Shown here one piece after another: positions 50,240 to 59,207 of a stretch of DNA of 64,000 bases; within the stretch, counting starts at the first letter, position 1, and the number at the start of each line of letters is the position of its first letter. Made by a program: the position numbers and the translations under genes. The stretch comes from Streptomyces fagopyri. GTDB taxonomy: Bacteria; Actinomycetota; Actinomycetes; Streptomycetales; Streptomycetaceae. The stretch is from positions 4,526,001 to 4,590,000 of the forward strand of contig NZ_CP045643.1 in assembly GCF_009498275.1 (NCBI RefSeq), in the 5' to 3' direction. Under the pieces are notes generated by a model. It was not told the origin of the DNA. It ran no database searches and saw only the letters and a program-made list of their open reading frames with translations.

Positions 50240-50562
50240 TGCCCGCGGTGGCCGTGGGCCGGCGGCCCGCCGCCGGCCGAGGGGACCCGCCGGTCCGCCG
50301 GCCTCCGCACCCGCCCCTCACCGGACCCCGGCTGTTCTCGTCGTCCTCCTGGCTCACGTAGTTCCCGCAGCTCCCGCAGTTCCCGTTGTCCACAGGTGTG
50401 GACGGACGGGCCGCACACGGCCTCCGGTCGTCGACGGCGGCCTTCGCCGACGCCCCCGCGGGACCCGACCGTCCGGACACCGCGTCCTCCCCCGCGGCGG
50501 ACGGCGCGAACGGCCGCCGGCGGAACTCCCCCCGTTCCGCCGGCGGCCTCTACCCTGACCCG
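50240..50562. other. Intergenic region between peptide gene and M20 gene
   Basis: Apart from the hairpin at 50257-50278 it holds only low-complexity sequence (CAGCTCCCGCAGTTCCCG). A TACCCT box at 50551-50556, 6 nt before the M20 GTG, may be a -10 for a leaderless transcript. Confidence 0.45.
50257..50278 (+). terminator. Hairpin terminator of the peptide gene
   Basis: GGCCGGCGG / CCGCCGGCC, 9-bp perfect stem with 4-nt loop, 18 nt after the stop codon. It has no T-run. Confidence 0.65.
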
Positions 50563-51816
50563 GTGAACTCCCCTGCCGCACGTACCGCGCTGGATCTCAC
50601 CGCCGACCTCCCGGTCCCCGCCCTGGAGGACTTCTACCAGGACCTGCACCGGCACCCGGAACTGTCGATGCGGGAGCACCGCACGGCCGCCGCCCTCGCC
50701 GACCGTTTCCGCGCGGCCGGGTACGACACGGTCACCGGCATCGGCGGCACCGGGGTCGTCGGGATCCTGCGGAACGGACCGGGACCCACCGTCCTGCTCC
50801 GCGCCGACATGGACGCCCTGCCGGTCCAGGAGGAGACCGGGCTGCCGTACGCGTCCAGGACGCCCGGCGTGATGCACGCGTGCGGGCACGATCTGCACGT
50901 CACCTGGCTGGCGGGCGCGGCGCAGGCGCTCTCCGCCGGGCGCGACACCTGGTCGGGCACGCTGCTGGTCCTCGGACAGCCCGCCGAGGAGACCGGCGAG
51001 GGCGCGGCGGCGATGATCGAGGACCACGTCTACGAGCGGTTCCCGCCGCCGGACGTGCTGCTCGCCCAGCACGCGGCGCCCGGTCCCACGGGGCTCTACG
51101 CGCACCGGCCCGGTCTCATCATGTCCGCCTCGACCGACGTGGACATCGTCGTGCACGGGCGGGGCGGACACGGCTCGCGCCCGGAGTCGACCGTCGACCC
51201 GGTCGTCACCGCCGCGTACCTGGTCACCCGGTTGCAGACCGTCGTCAGCCGGGAGATCGCGGCGCGTGAACAGGCCGTCCTGACGGTGGGACGGATCGAG
51301 GCCGGCACCCGCCACAACATCATCCCCTCCGAGGCCCGGATCGCCCTCAACCTCCGGACCCAGTCCGACGAGGTACGCGAACGCATGATCACGGCGATCC
51401 GGCGGATCGCGGCCGGCGAGTGCCTGGCGGCCGGCTGCCCGCGCGAGCCCGACATCACGGTGGGCAACAGCTTCCCCGTGACCGTCAACGACCCGGACAC
51501 CGACCGGCGGATCGCCACGGTGCACGGCGAGGTCTTCGGCACCGGGACGATCCTCGACCCGGGTCCGGCGATGGGCAGCGAGGACTTCCCGAGGCTCGCG
51601 GAGGGAGGCATCCCGTACTCCTACTGGTTCGTGACCAGCACCCCGGCCGAGGTCTGGGACGCCGCTCCGGGCGACGACCTCATGGAGAAGTTCGCGGCCG
51701 TGCCCAGCAACCACAGCCCGCGCTTCGCGCCCGACCCGCGCACCCTCGCGCCGGGCGTGCGGACGCTGGTGTCGGGGGCGCTCGCCTGCCTCACCGGTCC
51801 GGAAGGATCCGCCTGA
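50563..51816 (+). CDS. M20-family amidohydrolase / aminoacylase (417 aa)
   Basis: The GTG at 50563 is preferred because everything upstream in frame is low-complexity while the M20 sequence starts soon after (LEDFYQDLHRHPELSMREHR). Metal motifs: RADMDALPVQEETGLPYAS, MHACGHDLHVTWLAGAA, PAEETGEGAAAMIED, AQHAAPGPTG and the late His of AVPSNHSPRF. The dimerisation domain has GRGGHGSRPESTVDPVVTAA. It belongs to the hippurate hydrolase/IAA-amino-acid hydrolase branch and cleaves N-acyl amino acids. It overlaps the end of the solute-binding gene by 26 nt (convergent). Confidence 0.92.
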   Translation: MNSPAARTALDLTADLPVPALEDFYQDLHRHPELSMREHRTAAALADRFRAAGYDTVTGIGGTGVVGILRNGPGPTVLLRADMDALPVQEETGLPYASRTPGVMHACGHDLHVTWLAGAAQALSAGRDTWSGTLLVLGQPAEETGEGAAAMIEDHVYERFPPPDVLLAQHAAPGPTGLYAHRPGLIMSASTDVDIVVHGRGGHGSRPESTVDPVVTAAYLVTRLQTVVSREIAAREQAVLTVGRIEAGTRHNIIPSEARIALNLRTQSDEVRERMITAIRRIAAGECLAAGCPREPDITVGNSFPVTVNDPDTDRRIATVHGEVFGTGTILDPGPAMGSEDFPRLAEGGIPYSYWFVTSTPAEVWDAAPGDDLMEKFAAVPSNHSPRFAPDPRTLAPGVRTLVSGALACLTGPEGSA

Positions 51817-53263
51817 GCGCCGTGTCCAGTGCGGCGGCCAGCTCCGCGTCGCCCGGCGGGTGCTCGCCGAAGAGGCGGCCCAGTTCGGTGGCGAAGGTCT
51901 GGGTGAAGGCCCCGTAGAACGGGGTGCGGGGGCGCTGCACGGCGCGCCGCAGCGCGGGCAGCAGGATGGTACGGGCGTACCGGGGGCGGCCGTGGTCGTC
52001 ACGCGGCATGCGGTCGGCGCTCTCCGCGGGCGGTGACGCCGGCGGAGCCCCCGGGGAAGCGGAGTCAGCGGGGGAGGAGGGGGAGGCGCCGGGGGGCCTG
52101 GCCGTACCGCAGGTCACCCCGTCGTCCAGGTAGGCGGATTCCCGGGTGGCCGCGAACCCCGCGTCGAGCAGACAGCGTTCGCTCTCCGCGCTGGTCAGGA
52201 AGCCGATCAGGTCCTTCGCCTCGGCGGCACGCCCCGGCGACCGGGTGGTCACCGCGAGGTTCTGGCCGCCCAGCACCGCCCGGCCCGGCAGCGGGGCCAC
52301 CCCGACCTGCGCGTCGCCGAGCGACTGGTGCAGGGTGCGGTACGCGTACGGCCAGTGGCGCAGGAACGCCGTACGGCCGTCGGCGAAGTCGGTGAGCGAC
52401 TCGGTCTCGTCGGAGCGGACCGCGTCGCCGAGCGTGTACGCGGCCTGGGCACGGGCGCGCAGTTGTGCCACCCCCGCGGTCAGTTCCGGCACGGTCGCGG
52501 TGTAGCGGCCCCGGTCGTCGGTGAGGGCGGCACCGCCGTCGGCCGACAGGAACGCCTCGACGGCGTTGACCGTGCGGCCCTCGTAGGGGCCGAGCTGTGT
52601 CGTCCAGCCCTTCTCGTAGTCGCCCGGCCGCCGCGCGCCCGGCGCCTCGATGGTGTCGGTCAGGTCCCGCAGCCGCTGCCAGCTGACGCCCCGGCTCAGG
52701 TCGGTGTCCCGGATGTGCGCCTGCTCCAGATAGTCGCGGCGGTAGTAGAGGAGCCCGACATCGCTGTTGAACGGCACGGCGTAGACCTGTCCGTCCCAAC
52801 GCGCGGTGCTCGCGACCGACTTGATGACGTCGCCGCCGACCAGGCGGTCCGGCAGCCGGCTGATCAGGTGCGCCGCCGCGAACTCCGGCACCCAGGTCAC
52901 GTCGAGGTTGACGACGTCGTACTGCGCCCCGCCGGACTGCAGCGCGCCGAGGAGCTGGCTGCGCTGTTCGTCGGCGGAGCCGGGGAGTTCGACCAGACGG
53001 GCGTGGACACCGGTGTGCTTCTTGTCCTGCCGGGCGTTCCACGCGTCTATCAACTGCTGCCGGATGCCGCCCTTGCCGGTCACGTCCCGCCCGCTGGCCA
53101 CGATGATGTCCCCGGGGCCGGCGGGGGAGACGGGCACACCGGACGGCGTGGGACCGCCACCGGTGCAGGCGGCGGTCAGCAGGAGCGCCAGGGCCAGCCC
53201 GCACCCGTACATCCGCCGCCCCGCCGTGCCCGCCGCGCGCGTGTGCACCCGCCCCTTCGTCAC
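51791..53263 (-). CDS. Extracellular solute-binding lipoprotein linked to the caspase operon (490 aa)
   Basis: The GTG at 53261-53263 overlaps the caspase stop by 4 nt. The signal peptide MYGCGLALALLLTAAC ends in lipobox TAAC. The mature part is an ABC-type family 1 binding protein: DIIVASGRDVTGKGGIRQQL, YDVVNLDVTWVPEFAAAHLI, GQVYAVPFNSDVGLLYYRRD and AVEAFLSADGGAALTDDRGR. No permease or ATPase genes are near, so it is not part of an uptake operon. Position after a membrane caspase-vWA protein suggests a surface ligand sensor of that system. Confidence 0.85.
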   Translation of the reverse strand: MTKGRVHTRAAGTAGRRMYGCGLALALLLTAACTGGGPTPSGVPVSPAGPGDIIVASGRDVTGKGGIRQQLIDAWNARQDKKHTGVHARLVELPGSADEQRSQLLGALQSGGAQYDVVNLDVTWVPEFAAAHLISRLPDRLVGGDVIKSVASTARWDGQVYAVPFNSDVGLLYYRRDYLEQAHIRDTDLSRGVSWQRLRDLTDTIEAPGARRPGDYEKGWTTQLGPYEGRTVNAVEAFLSADGGAALTDDRGRYTATVPELTAGVAQLRARAQAAYTLGDAVRSDETESLTDFADGRTAFLRHWPYAYRTLHQSLGDAQVGVAPLPGRAVLGGQNLAVTTRSPGRAAEAKDLIGFLTSAESERCLLDAGFAATRESAYLDDGVTCGTARPPGASPSSPADSASPGAPPASPPAESADRMPRDDHGRPRYARTILLPALRRAVQRPRTPFYGAFTQTFATELGRLFGEHPPGDAELAAALDTALRRILPDR

Positions 53264-56145
53264 TCGTCCCCCGTTCCCGTGCGCGCGACCTCGTTCCGCA
53301 GTTCCGCGACGAGGTCGCCCGTGGTGTCCAGACAGCGACCGCCGCTCGCCTCGGACATCCGCAGGTCGGGACCGCCCTTGGCACAACCGCCGCTCTCCAG
53401 GGCCGCCATGACCACCGGAACGCCCTGGTCGTGGAGCGGCCCGAGCAGTTCACCGAGGTGATCGTGCGCGGTCAGACGGTTGTTGTCCTCGTCGTCCGTG
53501 AGGTAGACGATCAGCTCGGGACGGTTGTCGTCCCTGCCCTTGCGGGCCATGGTGTCCAGCGCGGCCCCGAGCGCGGCGTACGGATCGGCCTCCGCGTCCC
53601 GCACGACGGCTCCGCGGTCGACGGCGCGCTCGGCGTCCTGCCGCCGGTGCGGGCCGAACGCCAGGATCTCGGTGTAGGGGCGGCCGCCCGGCGAGGCGAC
53701 GGACCAGATCCCGTACTCGTCCCGGCCGCCGAGCCCGGCGAGCGACTGTTTCAGGATGCCGGGAGCGCCGCCCGGTCCCTGCCACAGGTCGGCCATGGAG
53801 CCGGAGCTGTCCAGCAGGAACAGCACCCGGCCCGGCCCGTTGGCGTTGCGGTACCGCTTCAGGGCCGTCTCCATCGCGTCGGCGCCCGCCGCCCCGGGGG
53901 ACGGGCCGGGATCGGCGATCAGCCCGGAGCCTGCGACCCGCGAGGAGAGCAGGGCGTGGGCCCCGGACGGCGAGCGGAAGCCCTCCTTCGCGAAGACCGC
54001 GAGCCCTCCGCCCGGCCCGCCGCCGGTGCCGTGCCGGTCCCCGCCGCTCCCGCCGCCCGTGTCCGTGTCCGTGTCCGTGTCCGTGAGCCACTCGTGGAAC
54101 GACCGGACCGCCTCGTCCCGCGCCGCGCGGTCGGCGTCGCCGCCCATCCAGCGGACCCGCACGAAGAGCGGGGCGAGGGCCGGCACGTCGTCGGGGTACT
54201 CGGCCATCCGCAGCGTGCGCGTCGTCCCGGCGCAGCCGACACCGCTCACCATCAGGAACTCCGGTACCAGGGCCGCCGTACCCCGGTCGGTGTCCGCGTT
54301 GCCGGGCAGTGTGCAGAGCAGGTCACCGGCGGTGGGAGAGACCGGACCGGTCTGGTCCACGCTCTTCTCGGCCCGGCTCACGTCGGACGTCCCGGTGCCG
54401 TACAGGCCGATCGTCGCCAGCAGCGCGGAGTCCGTGTACGCCGGGTCCGGGCGCCGTACCTCGGCGCTCCCGTCCCGCCGTGTCAGCTTCTGGCGCAGGC
54501 CGGTGAGCGAGTCGCCGGTACGGTCGGCGACCGAGGCCTCGGCGATCTCCTGCGGCACGGACAGCACCACCGGGGAGTACGCGAAGGGGGCCGCGTCCGG
54601 CTCCAGCCACACATAGCTGCGCTGGAGGCCGGCGGGGCGTGCCCGGGCCGCCGTCGCCGCCGTCGCCGGTATCCAGATGTCGGGCTGGGGCCCGATGTCG
54701 CGCTGCGGGTCGACGTCGTCGCCGACCGGCCGCTGCCAGGGGTCCGACTGGTCGCGCAGTCCCGCCACCACGTCCGCCGAACCGGCGCCGTACACCGTGA
54801 TCCCGCTGCGCCGGCAGCCGTCGTGCGTGGTGTTCGCCCGGGAGGTGAGGTAGGTGTCGGCCGCCTTGCGGACGGTGGACTCCAGGTCGGGATCGGTGAG
54901 CAGGCGCAGTTCCAGGGGCGGCGCGCAGGCCGCTGCGCCGGACCCGCCGTGACCGAGGACCAGATAGCCCGTGAGACCGAGGACGGCGACAGCCAGGCCG
55001 GTGACGGCGGCGGTGGTACGGCGGGGCCAACGGCGCGGCGAGCGCCACGGTCCGCGCGGGCGTGGGGTCCGGCCGGGCGGCCGGGGGTCGCCCGGTCCCG
55101 TGGGCCGGTACCGGACGCGAGGCGCACGGACGCGGGTCCGCGCGGCCCGGACGGCGCCGGCTGTCGCGGCGAGGGCGCCGCGGATCCGGAGCCGGGCCGG
55201 CGCACCCGGCCCGTGACGGGCCGGGTGCGCGACCGCCCCACCGGACCCGACGAGTCCGGCGGATCCTGCGGAACCAGTGGATCCGGTCGATCCGGTCGAT
55301 CCCGGCGTCCCGACGGCGCCGGAGCCGACCGTCCGGACCGCCCCGGCGCCGGTCTCCCCGCCGGACGCGGTGGCCCCCGGCCGGACCGCCAGCAGCACGT
55401 CCACCGCCGGGTTCTCCGTACGGCTCTGCGGTTCCCAGGGCTCCCCGCGCTCGGTGCGGTGGTGGGCGGACATGTACACCCTGAGCGCCTCCGAGAGGGC
55501 CAGGAAGTGGATCTCGTCGCCCTGTCCCTCGACGCCGTCCGTCAGCAGGTGCACCAGCCGGGCCGTGAACGGCGTGGGGGTGTCGCCGTCGCCCGCGTCG
55601 ACGCGGTGGTTGGCCTGCACGCCCATGAGCACGGAGACGCGCCGTCTGATGTCGGGTCTCTCCACCGCCTCCCACACGCGGGCCGCGTTGCCCGCGTTGC
55701 AGCAGTCGAGGACGACCACGATCCGCTCCGCGTCGCTGTTGGCGAGGATCCTCAGCACGTTGGTGAACGGGGCGGCCCCCTCGAACCCGGCCGTCCCGCC
55801 CCGGACGACCTCCGCGTCCCGCATCTGCAGCCACAGCTCGTCGCCGGCGCTGGGCACGGCGGCGTGTCCGGCGAAGTAGACCAGGAGCAGCCCCTCGGCG
55901 GCGTCGACGGCGGTGCGCAGCGCCTTGCGGAACTCCCCCAGCACCGGGGAGTCCTCCACGGTGATCTCGTGAGGCGCGACGACGCCGCCCCGCTCCAGCG
56001 CGCGGGCGAGCAGCGTGAGGTCGTGCACGACGGCGGGCAGCGGGCTCGGGACGCCGTCGCGGTGCTCCGGCCGCGTGAACTCGTACGCGGACACCCCGAC
56101 CAGCAGAGCCCGGTTCACTCGTCCGCGCGGGTCGAAGCGGTCCAC
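53260..56145 (-). CDS. Membrane caspase - solute-binding-like - vWA protein (961 aa)
   Basis: GTG with GAGAGG upstream, 4 nt after the EACC1-like stop. Residues 8-255 form a caspase-like domain: LLLVYFAGHA (His94) and VVVLDCCNAG (Cys149) are intact. A Gly/Ser/Thr linker with GSTGSTGS and an Arg-rich stretch leads to one membrane helix at about 377-398. The external half begins with a substrate-binding-like domain (LELRLLTDPDLESTVRKAAD) and ends with a vWA domain whose MIDAS is LLDSSGSM (Asp779 to Ser783) with YLTDDEDNN. So a cytoplasmic protease is joined to an outside metal-dependent adhesion/ligand module. Likely outside-in activation of a suicidal or regulatory protease; inference. Confidence 0.85.
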   Translation of the reverse strand: MDRFDPRGRVNRALLVGVSAYEFTRPEHRDGVPSPLPAVVHDLTLLARALERGGVVAPHEITVEDSPVLGEFRKALRTAVDAAEGLLLVYFAGHAAVPSAGDELWLQMRDAEVVRGGTAGFEGAAPFTNVLRILANSDAERIVVVLDCCNAGNAARVWEAVERPDIRRRVSVLMGVQANHRVDAGDGDTPTPFTARLVHLLTDGVEGQGDEIHFLALSEALRVYMSAHHRTERGEPWEPQSRTENPAVDVLLAVRPGATASGGETGAGAVRTVGSGAVGTPGSTGSTGSTGSAGSAGLVGSGGAVAHPARHGPGAPARLRIRGALAATAGAVRAARTRVRAPRVRYRPTGPGDPRPPGRTPRPRGPWRSPRRWPRRTTAAVTGLAVAVLGLTGYLVLGHGGSGAAACAPPLELRLLTDPDLESTVRKAADTYLTSRANTTHDGCRRSGITVYGAGSADVVAGLRDQSDPWQRPVGDDVDPQRDIGPQPDIWIPATAATAARARPAGLQRSYVWLEPDAAPFAYSPVVLSVPQEIAEASVADRTGDSLTGLRQKLTRRDGSAEVRRPDPAYTDSALLATIGLYGTGTSDVSRAEKSVDQTGPVSPTAGDLLCTLPGNADTDRGTAALVPEFLMVSGVGCAGTTRTLRMAEYPDDVPALAPLFVRVRWMGGDADRAARDEAVRSFHEWLTDTDTDTDTGGGSGGDRHGTGGGPGGGLAVFAKEGFRSPSGAHALLSSRVAGSGLIADPGPSPGAAGADAMETALKRYRNANGPGRVLFLLDSSGSMADLWQGPGGAPGILKQSLAGLGGRDEYGIWSVASPGGRPYTEILAFGPHRRQDAERAVDRGAVVRDAEADPYAALGAALDTMARKGRDDNRPELIVYLTDDEDNNRLTAHDHLGELLGPLHDQGVPVVMAALESGGCAKGGPDLRMSEASGGRCLDTTGDLVAELRNEVARTGTGDE

Positions 56146-56149
56146 CCGA

Positions 56150-56515
56150 CTACCTCTCGTCGGGGTCCACGGAATCGACGCGGGCCTCGGGCGGATCGCC
56201 GTTCTCCACGGAGCCTCGGTTGTCCCGCCAGGCCCGCACGGCGCCCTTCACCTGGGCGAGCAGCTCCTTGAAGAGGATCTCGGCGCCCGCGCCGATCAGC
56301 ACCAGCACGATGTCCATGCCGACGCCCATCGGCGTGCCCCGCGCGTCGGTCCCCGCGCGCTCCTCGATCCTGAGGTCGCCCCTCCTGACCAGCTCCTCCA
56401 GCGGCTTCTCGCGCTCCAGCCACTTCTTCAGCGCGCCGACGTCGCTCTCGCTCGCCGTCCCGTCCAGACGCACTCGGACGGCCCGGGCCGCCACGCCCTC
56501 CCCCTCAGCAGTCAT
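56150..56515 (-). CDS. EACC1-like small partner (121 aa)
   Basis: ATG with GGTGAG upstream. Sequence VRVRLDGTASESDVGALKKW then LEREKPLEELVRRGDLRIEE matches the N-terminal half of effector-associated constant components; MGVGMDIVLVLIGAGAEILF is the hydrophobic segment, followed by LLAQVKGAVRAWRDNRG. An acidic tail ends the protein. It is 4 nt upstream of the caspase gene, parallel to the pair at 5-6 kb. Assignment is by pattern and context only. Confidence 0.62.
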   Translation of the reverse strand: MTAEGEGVAARAVRVRLDGTASESDVGALKKWLEREKPLEELVRRGDLRIEERAGTDARGTPMGVGMDIVLVLIGAGAEILFKELLAQVKGAVRAWRDNRGSVENGDPPEARVDSVDPDER

Positions 56516-56816
56516 GACTCACCATCATGGCACCGGAGCACGCGTCCGGGGAGGCTCTCGACCGGGGCGGCACGGCACGGGCACCGCACACGCGGGGAGC
56601 GGGTGCTCCCCGTCGCCGCCGGCACGCCCGGGTCTTCGCCCACTCGTCGACCGCGTCTCGGGGGACGTGCGCAGGACCGGGACGCCCGGACGGCGCGGGC
56701 ATCACAGGCGGCATGGGCGTCGCGGGCGACACGGCCGGCACGGGCCGCATGGGCGTCGAGAGGGCCGGGGCGGGCGGCACCGGCGGCACGTGCGTCGTGA
56801 GAGCCGGGGCGGGCTG
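56516..56816. other. Intergenic region with degenerate GGC repeats
   Basis: A 301-bp gap between the pseudocaspase stop and the EACC1-like start. It contains irregular GGGCGTCGCGGGCGACACGG-type repeats and no gene. It may hold the promoter of the caspase operon. Confidence 0.5.
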
Positions 56817-57884
56817 TCACACCTGTGCCTCCAACAGGCCGAGCCGGCCCCGCACATGGTCCAGGGCGCCCTGCCGGCGTCCCGGCACGCGCAGCCGCAA
56901 CCCGGCCAGCGCGAGCCCCAGTTCACGGGCGCGCGGCGGGTCCTCGACACGGCCCCACTGGTGGTGGGCCCGGTCCACGGCCGACTCCACGGACGGGGCG
57001 TCGGCGGGCTGTCCCGCGTCCAGGCGGGCGGTCGCCACCGCCAGCCAGACCCGGCAGCTGCCGGCCGCGTCACCCGCGAGCATCGCCAGGTCGGCGCGGA
57101 CCTCCGCCCAGTGCAGGGCCTGCTCGGACGCGGCGCCCCAGGCGCGGACCGCCTCCTGTTCCCGGCGTCCGGCCAGCGCCGCGGCCTCGTCGTGCCGGCC
57201 CGCCTGCGCTGCGGCGGTGATCGCGGCGTGCGGGTCCGGCGCCGCGGGCAGCCGCGGGTCCACGGCCAGCACGATCCCCGGCCGCCCGCCCTCACCGTCC
57301 GTGCGGGCCAGCGCCTGCTCGTGCAGCGTCCGCGGTGCGGGCCGGTGGCCGCTGCGCAGGATGGTGGCGACGGCCTTCATGTACGCCGGGGACGCCACCG
57401 TGCGCCGGGGCGGCGGCGGGGCGACCCTGCCGTACAGGCCCACCCCCGTCCCCACGGCCAGGGTGCCGCCGGCGAGGTACGCCCAGCTCTCCGCGTCGGC
57501 GTGCAGGTCGACCAGGAGCGTGGTGGTGCCCGGCGGGCGCAGCCGGAGTTCCTCGGTGATCCAGTGCCAGGGGAAGGCCGTGTAGCGGACGGTCGCCGGG
57601 GTGGTGCGGGCCAGCGCGAGGTGGGGCAGGCGCTGGCGGCGGTCCAGTTGGAGCTGGCCGGTCACGAACAGCGTCAGCGGGCCGGGGGCCGTCGCCGCGG
57701 CCCGCAGCCGGGTCAGGACGGCCTGCGGCTCCAGTGGGTCGGCCAGTTCGACCACGTTCGCCGTGTCCGTGCCGGACAGCACCGCGGGGGAGACGGCCGC
57801 GAGCACGGGGAGCACGGACGCCGCGTCCACCAGACACCCCCGGCCCACTGGCGAGGCCGCGAGGAGCAGCACGGTTCCGGGCAT
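56817..57884 (-). CDS. Caspase-fold protein without catalytic residues plus helical domain (355 aa)
   Basis: The ATG at 57882-57884 has GGAGGG 4-9 nt upstream; an ATG five codons earlier is the alternative. The first 140 residues keep the caspase core order: PLTLFVTGQLQLD stands where YFAGH is found in the neighbour (His to Gln77), and TTLLVDLHADAESW where VVLDCCNAG is found (Cys to His128). The remaining 200 residues are TPR-like helices (AALAGRREQEAVRAWGAASE, RADLAMLAGDAAGSCRVWLA). It is therefore a predicted pseudocaspase, perhaps an inhibitor or scaffold of the active caspase 0.7 kb downstream. Not recognised as a named family. Confidence 0.7.
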   Translation of the reverse strand: MPGTVLLLAASPVGRGCLVDAASVLPVLAAVSPAVLSGTDTANVVELADPLEPQAVLTRLRAAATAPGPLTLFVTGQLQLDRRQRLPHLALARTTPATVRYTAFPWHWITEELRLRPPGTTTLLVDLHADAESWAYLAGGTLAVGTGVGLYGRVAPPPPRRTVASPAYMKAVATILRSGHRPAPRTLHEQALARTDGEGGRPGIVLAVDPRLPAAPDPHAAITAAAQAGRHDEAAALAGRREQEAVRAWGAASEQALHWAEVRADLAMLAGDAAGSCRVWLAVATARLDAGQPADAPSVESAVDRAHHQWGRVEDPPRARELGLALAGLRLRVPGRRQGALDHVRGRLGLLEAQV

Positions 57885-57968
57885 GGTTCCCTCCCCCATC
57901 GATCACGTACGCCAGCACCGTAACCGCTGCGCCTGCAAAGGGAGGAAGACAGCCGGGCAAACGCCCTC

Positions 57969-59168
57969 CTATGGCTGGCTTCTGCCGCTGCCCATGGTGG
58001 CCTCGCCCGGCCGCCGCCGTACCGCGAAGATCGTCGTGTCGTCGGAGAGGTGTCCCCCGCAGTGCCGCAGCGTGCCGTCGCGGACGAGTTCGACGAGGCG
58101 TTCCGGTTCGGCGGTGGCCGGGTCCGCGCAGAGGGCGCCGGCGACGCGTTCGCGGAGCGGGAAGAACACACCGTTCGCGTCACGGGCCTCGGTCACGCCG
58201 TCCGTGACCAGGAGCAGGGTTTCGCCGGGTGCCAGCACGGCCGTCAGGACGAGGGGCCGGTCGGCGGTCAGGGCGGCCAGGCCCAGCGGCAGACCGTGGC
58301 CCGGCGGCAGGTCGCGTACGCCGTCGGGGGCGACGACCAGCGGGGGTTCGTGGCCGAAGTTGACGAACTCGACGGTGTCCCGGTCGTCCTGGGGGAAGCC
58401 GACGAGGATGCCGGTGGCGAAACGGTCGCGGTCGTCGCTGCCGAGCGCCGCCCGGTAGCCCACGTGCCGGAGCATGCGCACCTCCAGCCGGTCGGCGACC
58501 GTGTCGAGGGCGGGCTCGTAGAACCCCGCCTCCCGGAACGTGCCGAGCAGCGCGGCCGCCGCCTCCACCGCCCCGAGTCCCTTGCCCTGGACGTCGCCGA
58601 GCAGCAGCCGGGTGCCGCGGGGGCCCGGCTGGATGTCGTAGAAGTCGCCGCCGACCCGGGCCTCGCTGTCCGCGGAGAGGTACACGGCCGCGTGGTCGAG
58701 GCCTCCCCAGGCGGCCGGCATCGGGCGCAGCACGGTGCGCCGGGTCGTCTCGGCGACGTCCAGCATGTGGAGCATGCGCCGCTCGCTGCGGACCCGGACG
58801 ACGCAGGCCAGGATCGCGAGGAGGCTGCCCAGGGCGACGAGGATGAGGTCGGGCAGTCCGTTGCGGTACTGGTACGACCAGGACCTGTCGATCACGAAGT
58901 AGGTGAGGATCGAGAGGCACGCGAAGACCGCCGTGCCCCATACTCCGCAGATCGCCGCGGCGATGCCCGGTACGAGCACGATCCAGGAGATCATCCGGAA
59001 CTCGCCCGAGGTGTTCCAGTCGGCCGCCGCGATACCGCCGAGCAGCAGCGCGGGCGGCACCCACGCGACGCTGCGGCCGCGCAGTCTCAGGAGTTTCTGC
59101 CGCTGGACGGCGTCGTCCCGCCGGGCCGGGGGCGACAGCGGGCCGAACACGGGTTGCCAGTCACCCAC
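57969..59168 (-). CDS. SpoIIE-type PP2C phosphatase with membrane domain (399 aa)
   Basis: GTG start. Four or five membrane helices occupy residues 35-125 (VPPALLLGGIAAADW; WIVLVPGIAAAICGVWGTAV; LPDLILVALGSLLAILACVV). A coiled linker (RRMLHMLDVAETTRRTVL) leads to the phosphatase: SEARVGGDFYDIQPGPRGTR, LLLGDVQGKGLGAVEAAA, GETLLLVTDGVTEARD and LSDDTTIFAV, with the metal-binding Asp residues in place. It would dephosphorylate anti-sigma antagonists (STAS proteins). No partner gene adjoins it. Confidence 0.92.
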   Translation of the reverse strand: MGDWQPVFGPLSPPARRDDAVQRQKLLRLRGRSVAWVPPALLLGGIAAADWNTSGEFRMISWIVLVPGIAAAICGVWGTAVFACLSILTYFVIDRSWSYQYRNGLPDLILVALGSLLAILACVVRVRSERRMLHMLDVAETTRRTVLRPMPAAWGGLDHAAVYLSADSEARVGGDFYDIQPGPRGTRLLLGDVQGKGLGAVEAAAALLGTFREAGFYEPALDTVADRLEVRMLRHVGYRAALGSDDRDRFATGILVGFPQDDRDTVEFVNFGHEPPLVVAPDGVRDLPPGHGLPLGLAALTADRPLVLTAVLAPGETLLLVTDGVTEARDANGVFFPLRERVAGALCADPATAEPERLVELVRDGTLRHCGGHLSDDTTIFAVRRRPGEATMGSGRSQP

Positions 59169-59207
59169 CTCGCCTCACCGCCTGTCCTTGTCGGCGTGTG
59201 ACGGATG

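Noticed and set aside
51791..53263. Sugar ABC transporter operon
   Set aside because: Only the binding lipoprotein is present; upstream genes are caspase and EACC1-like and no permease or ATPase gene is near.
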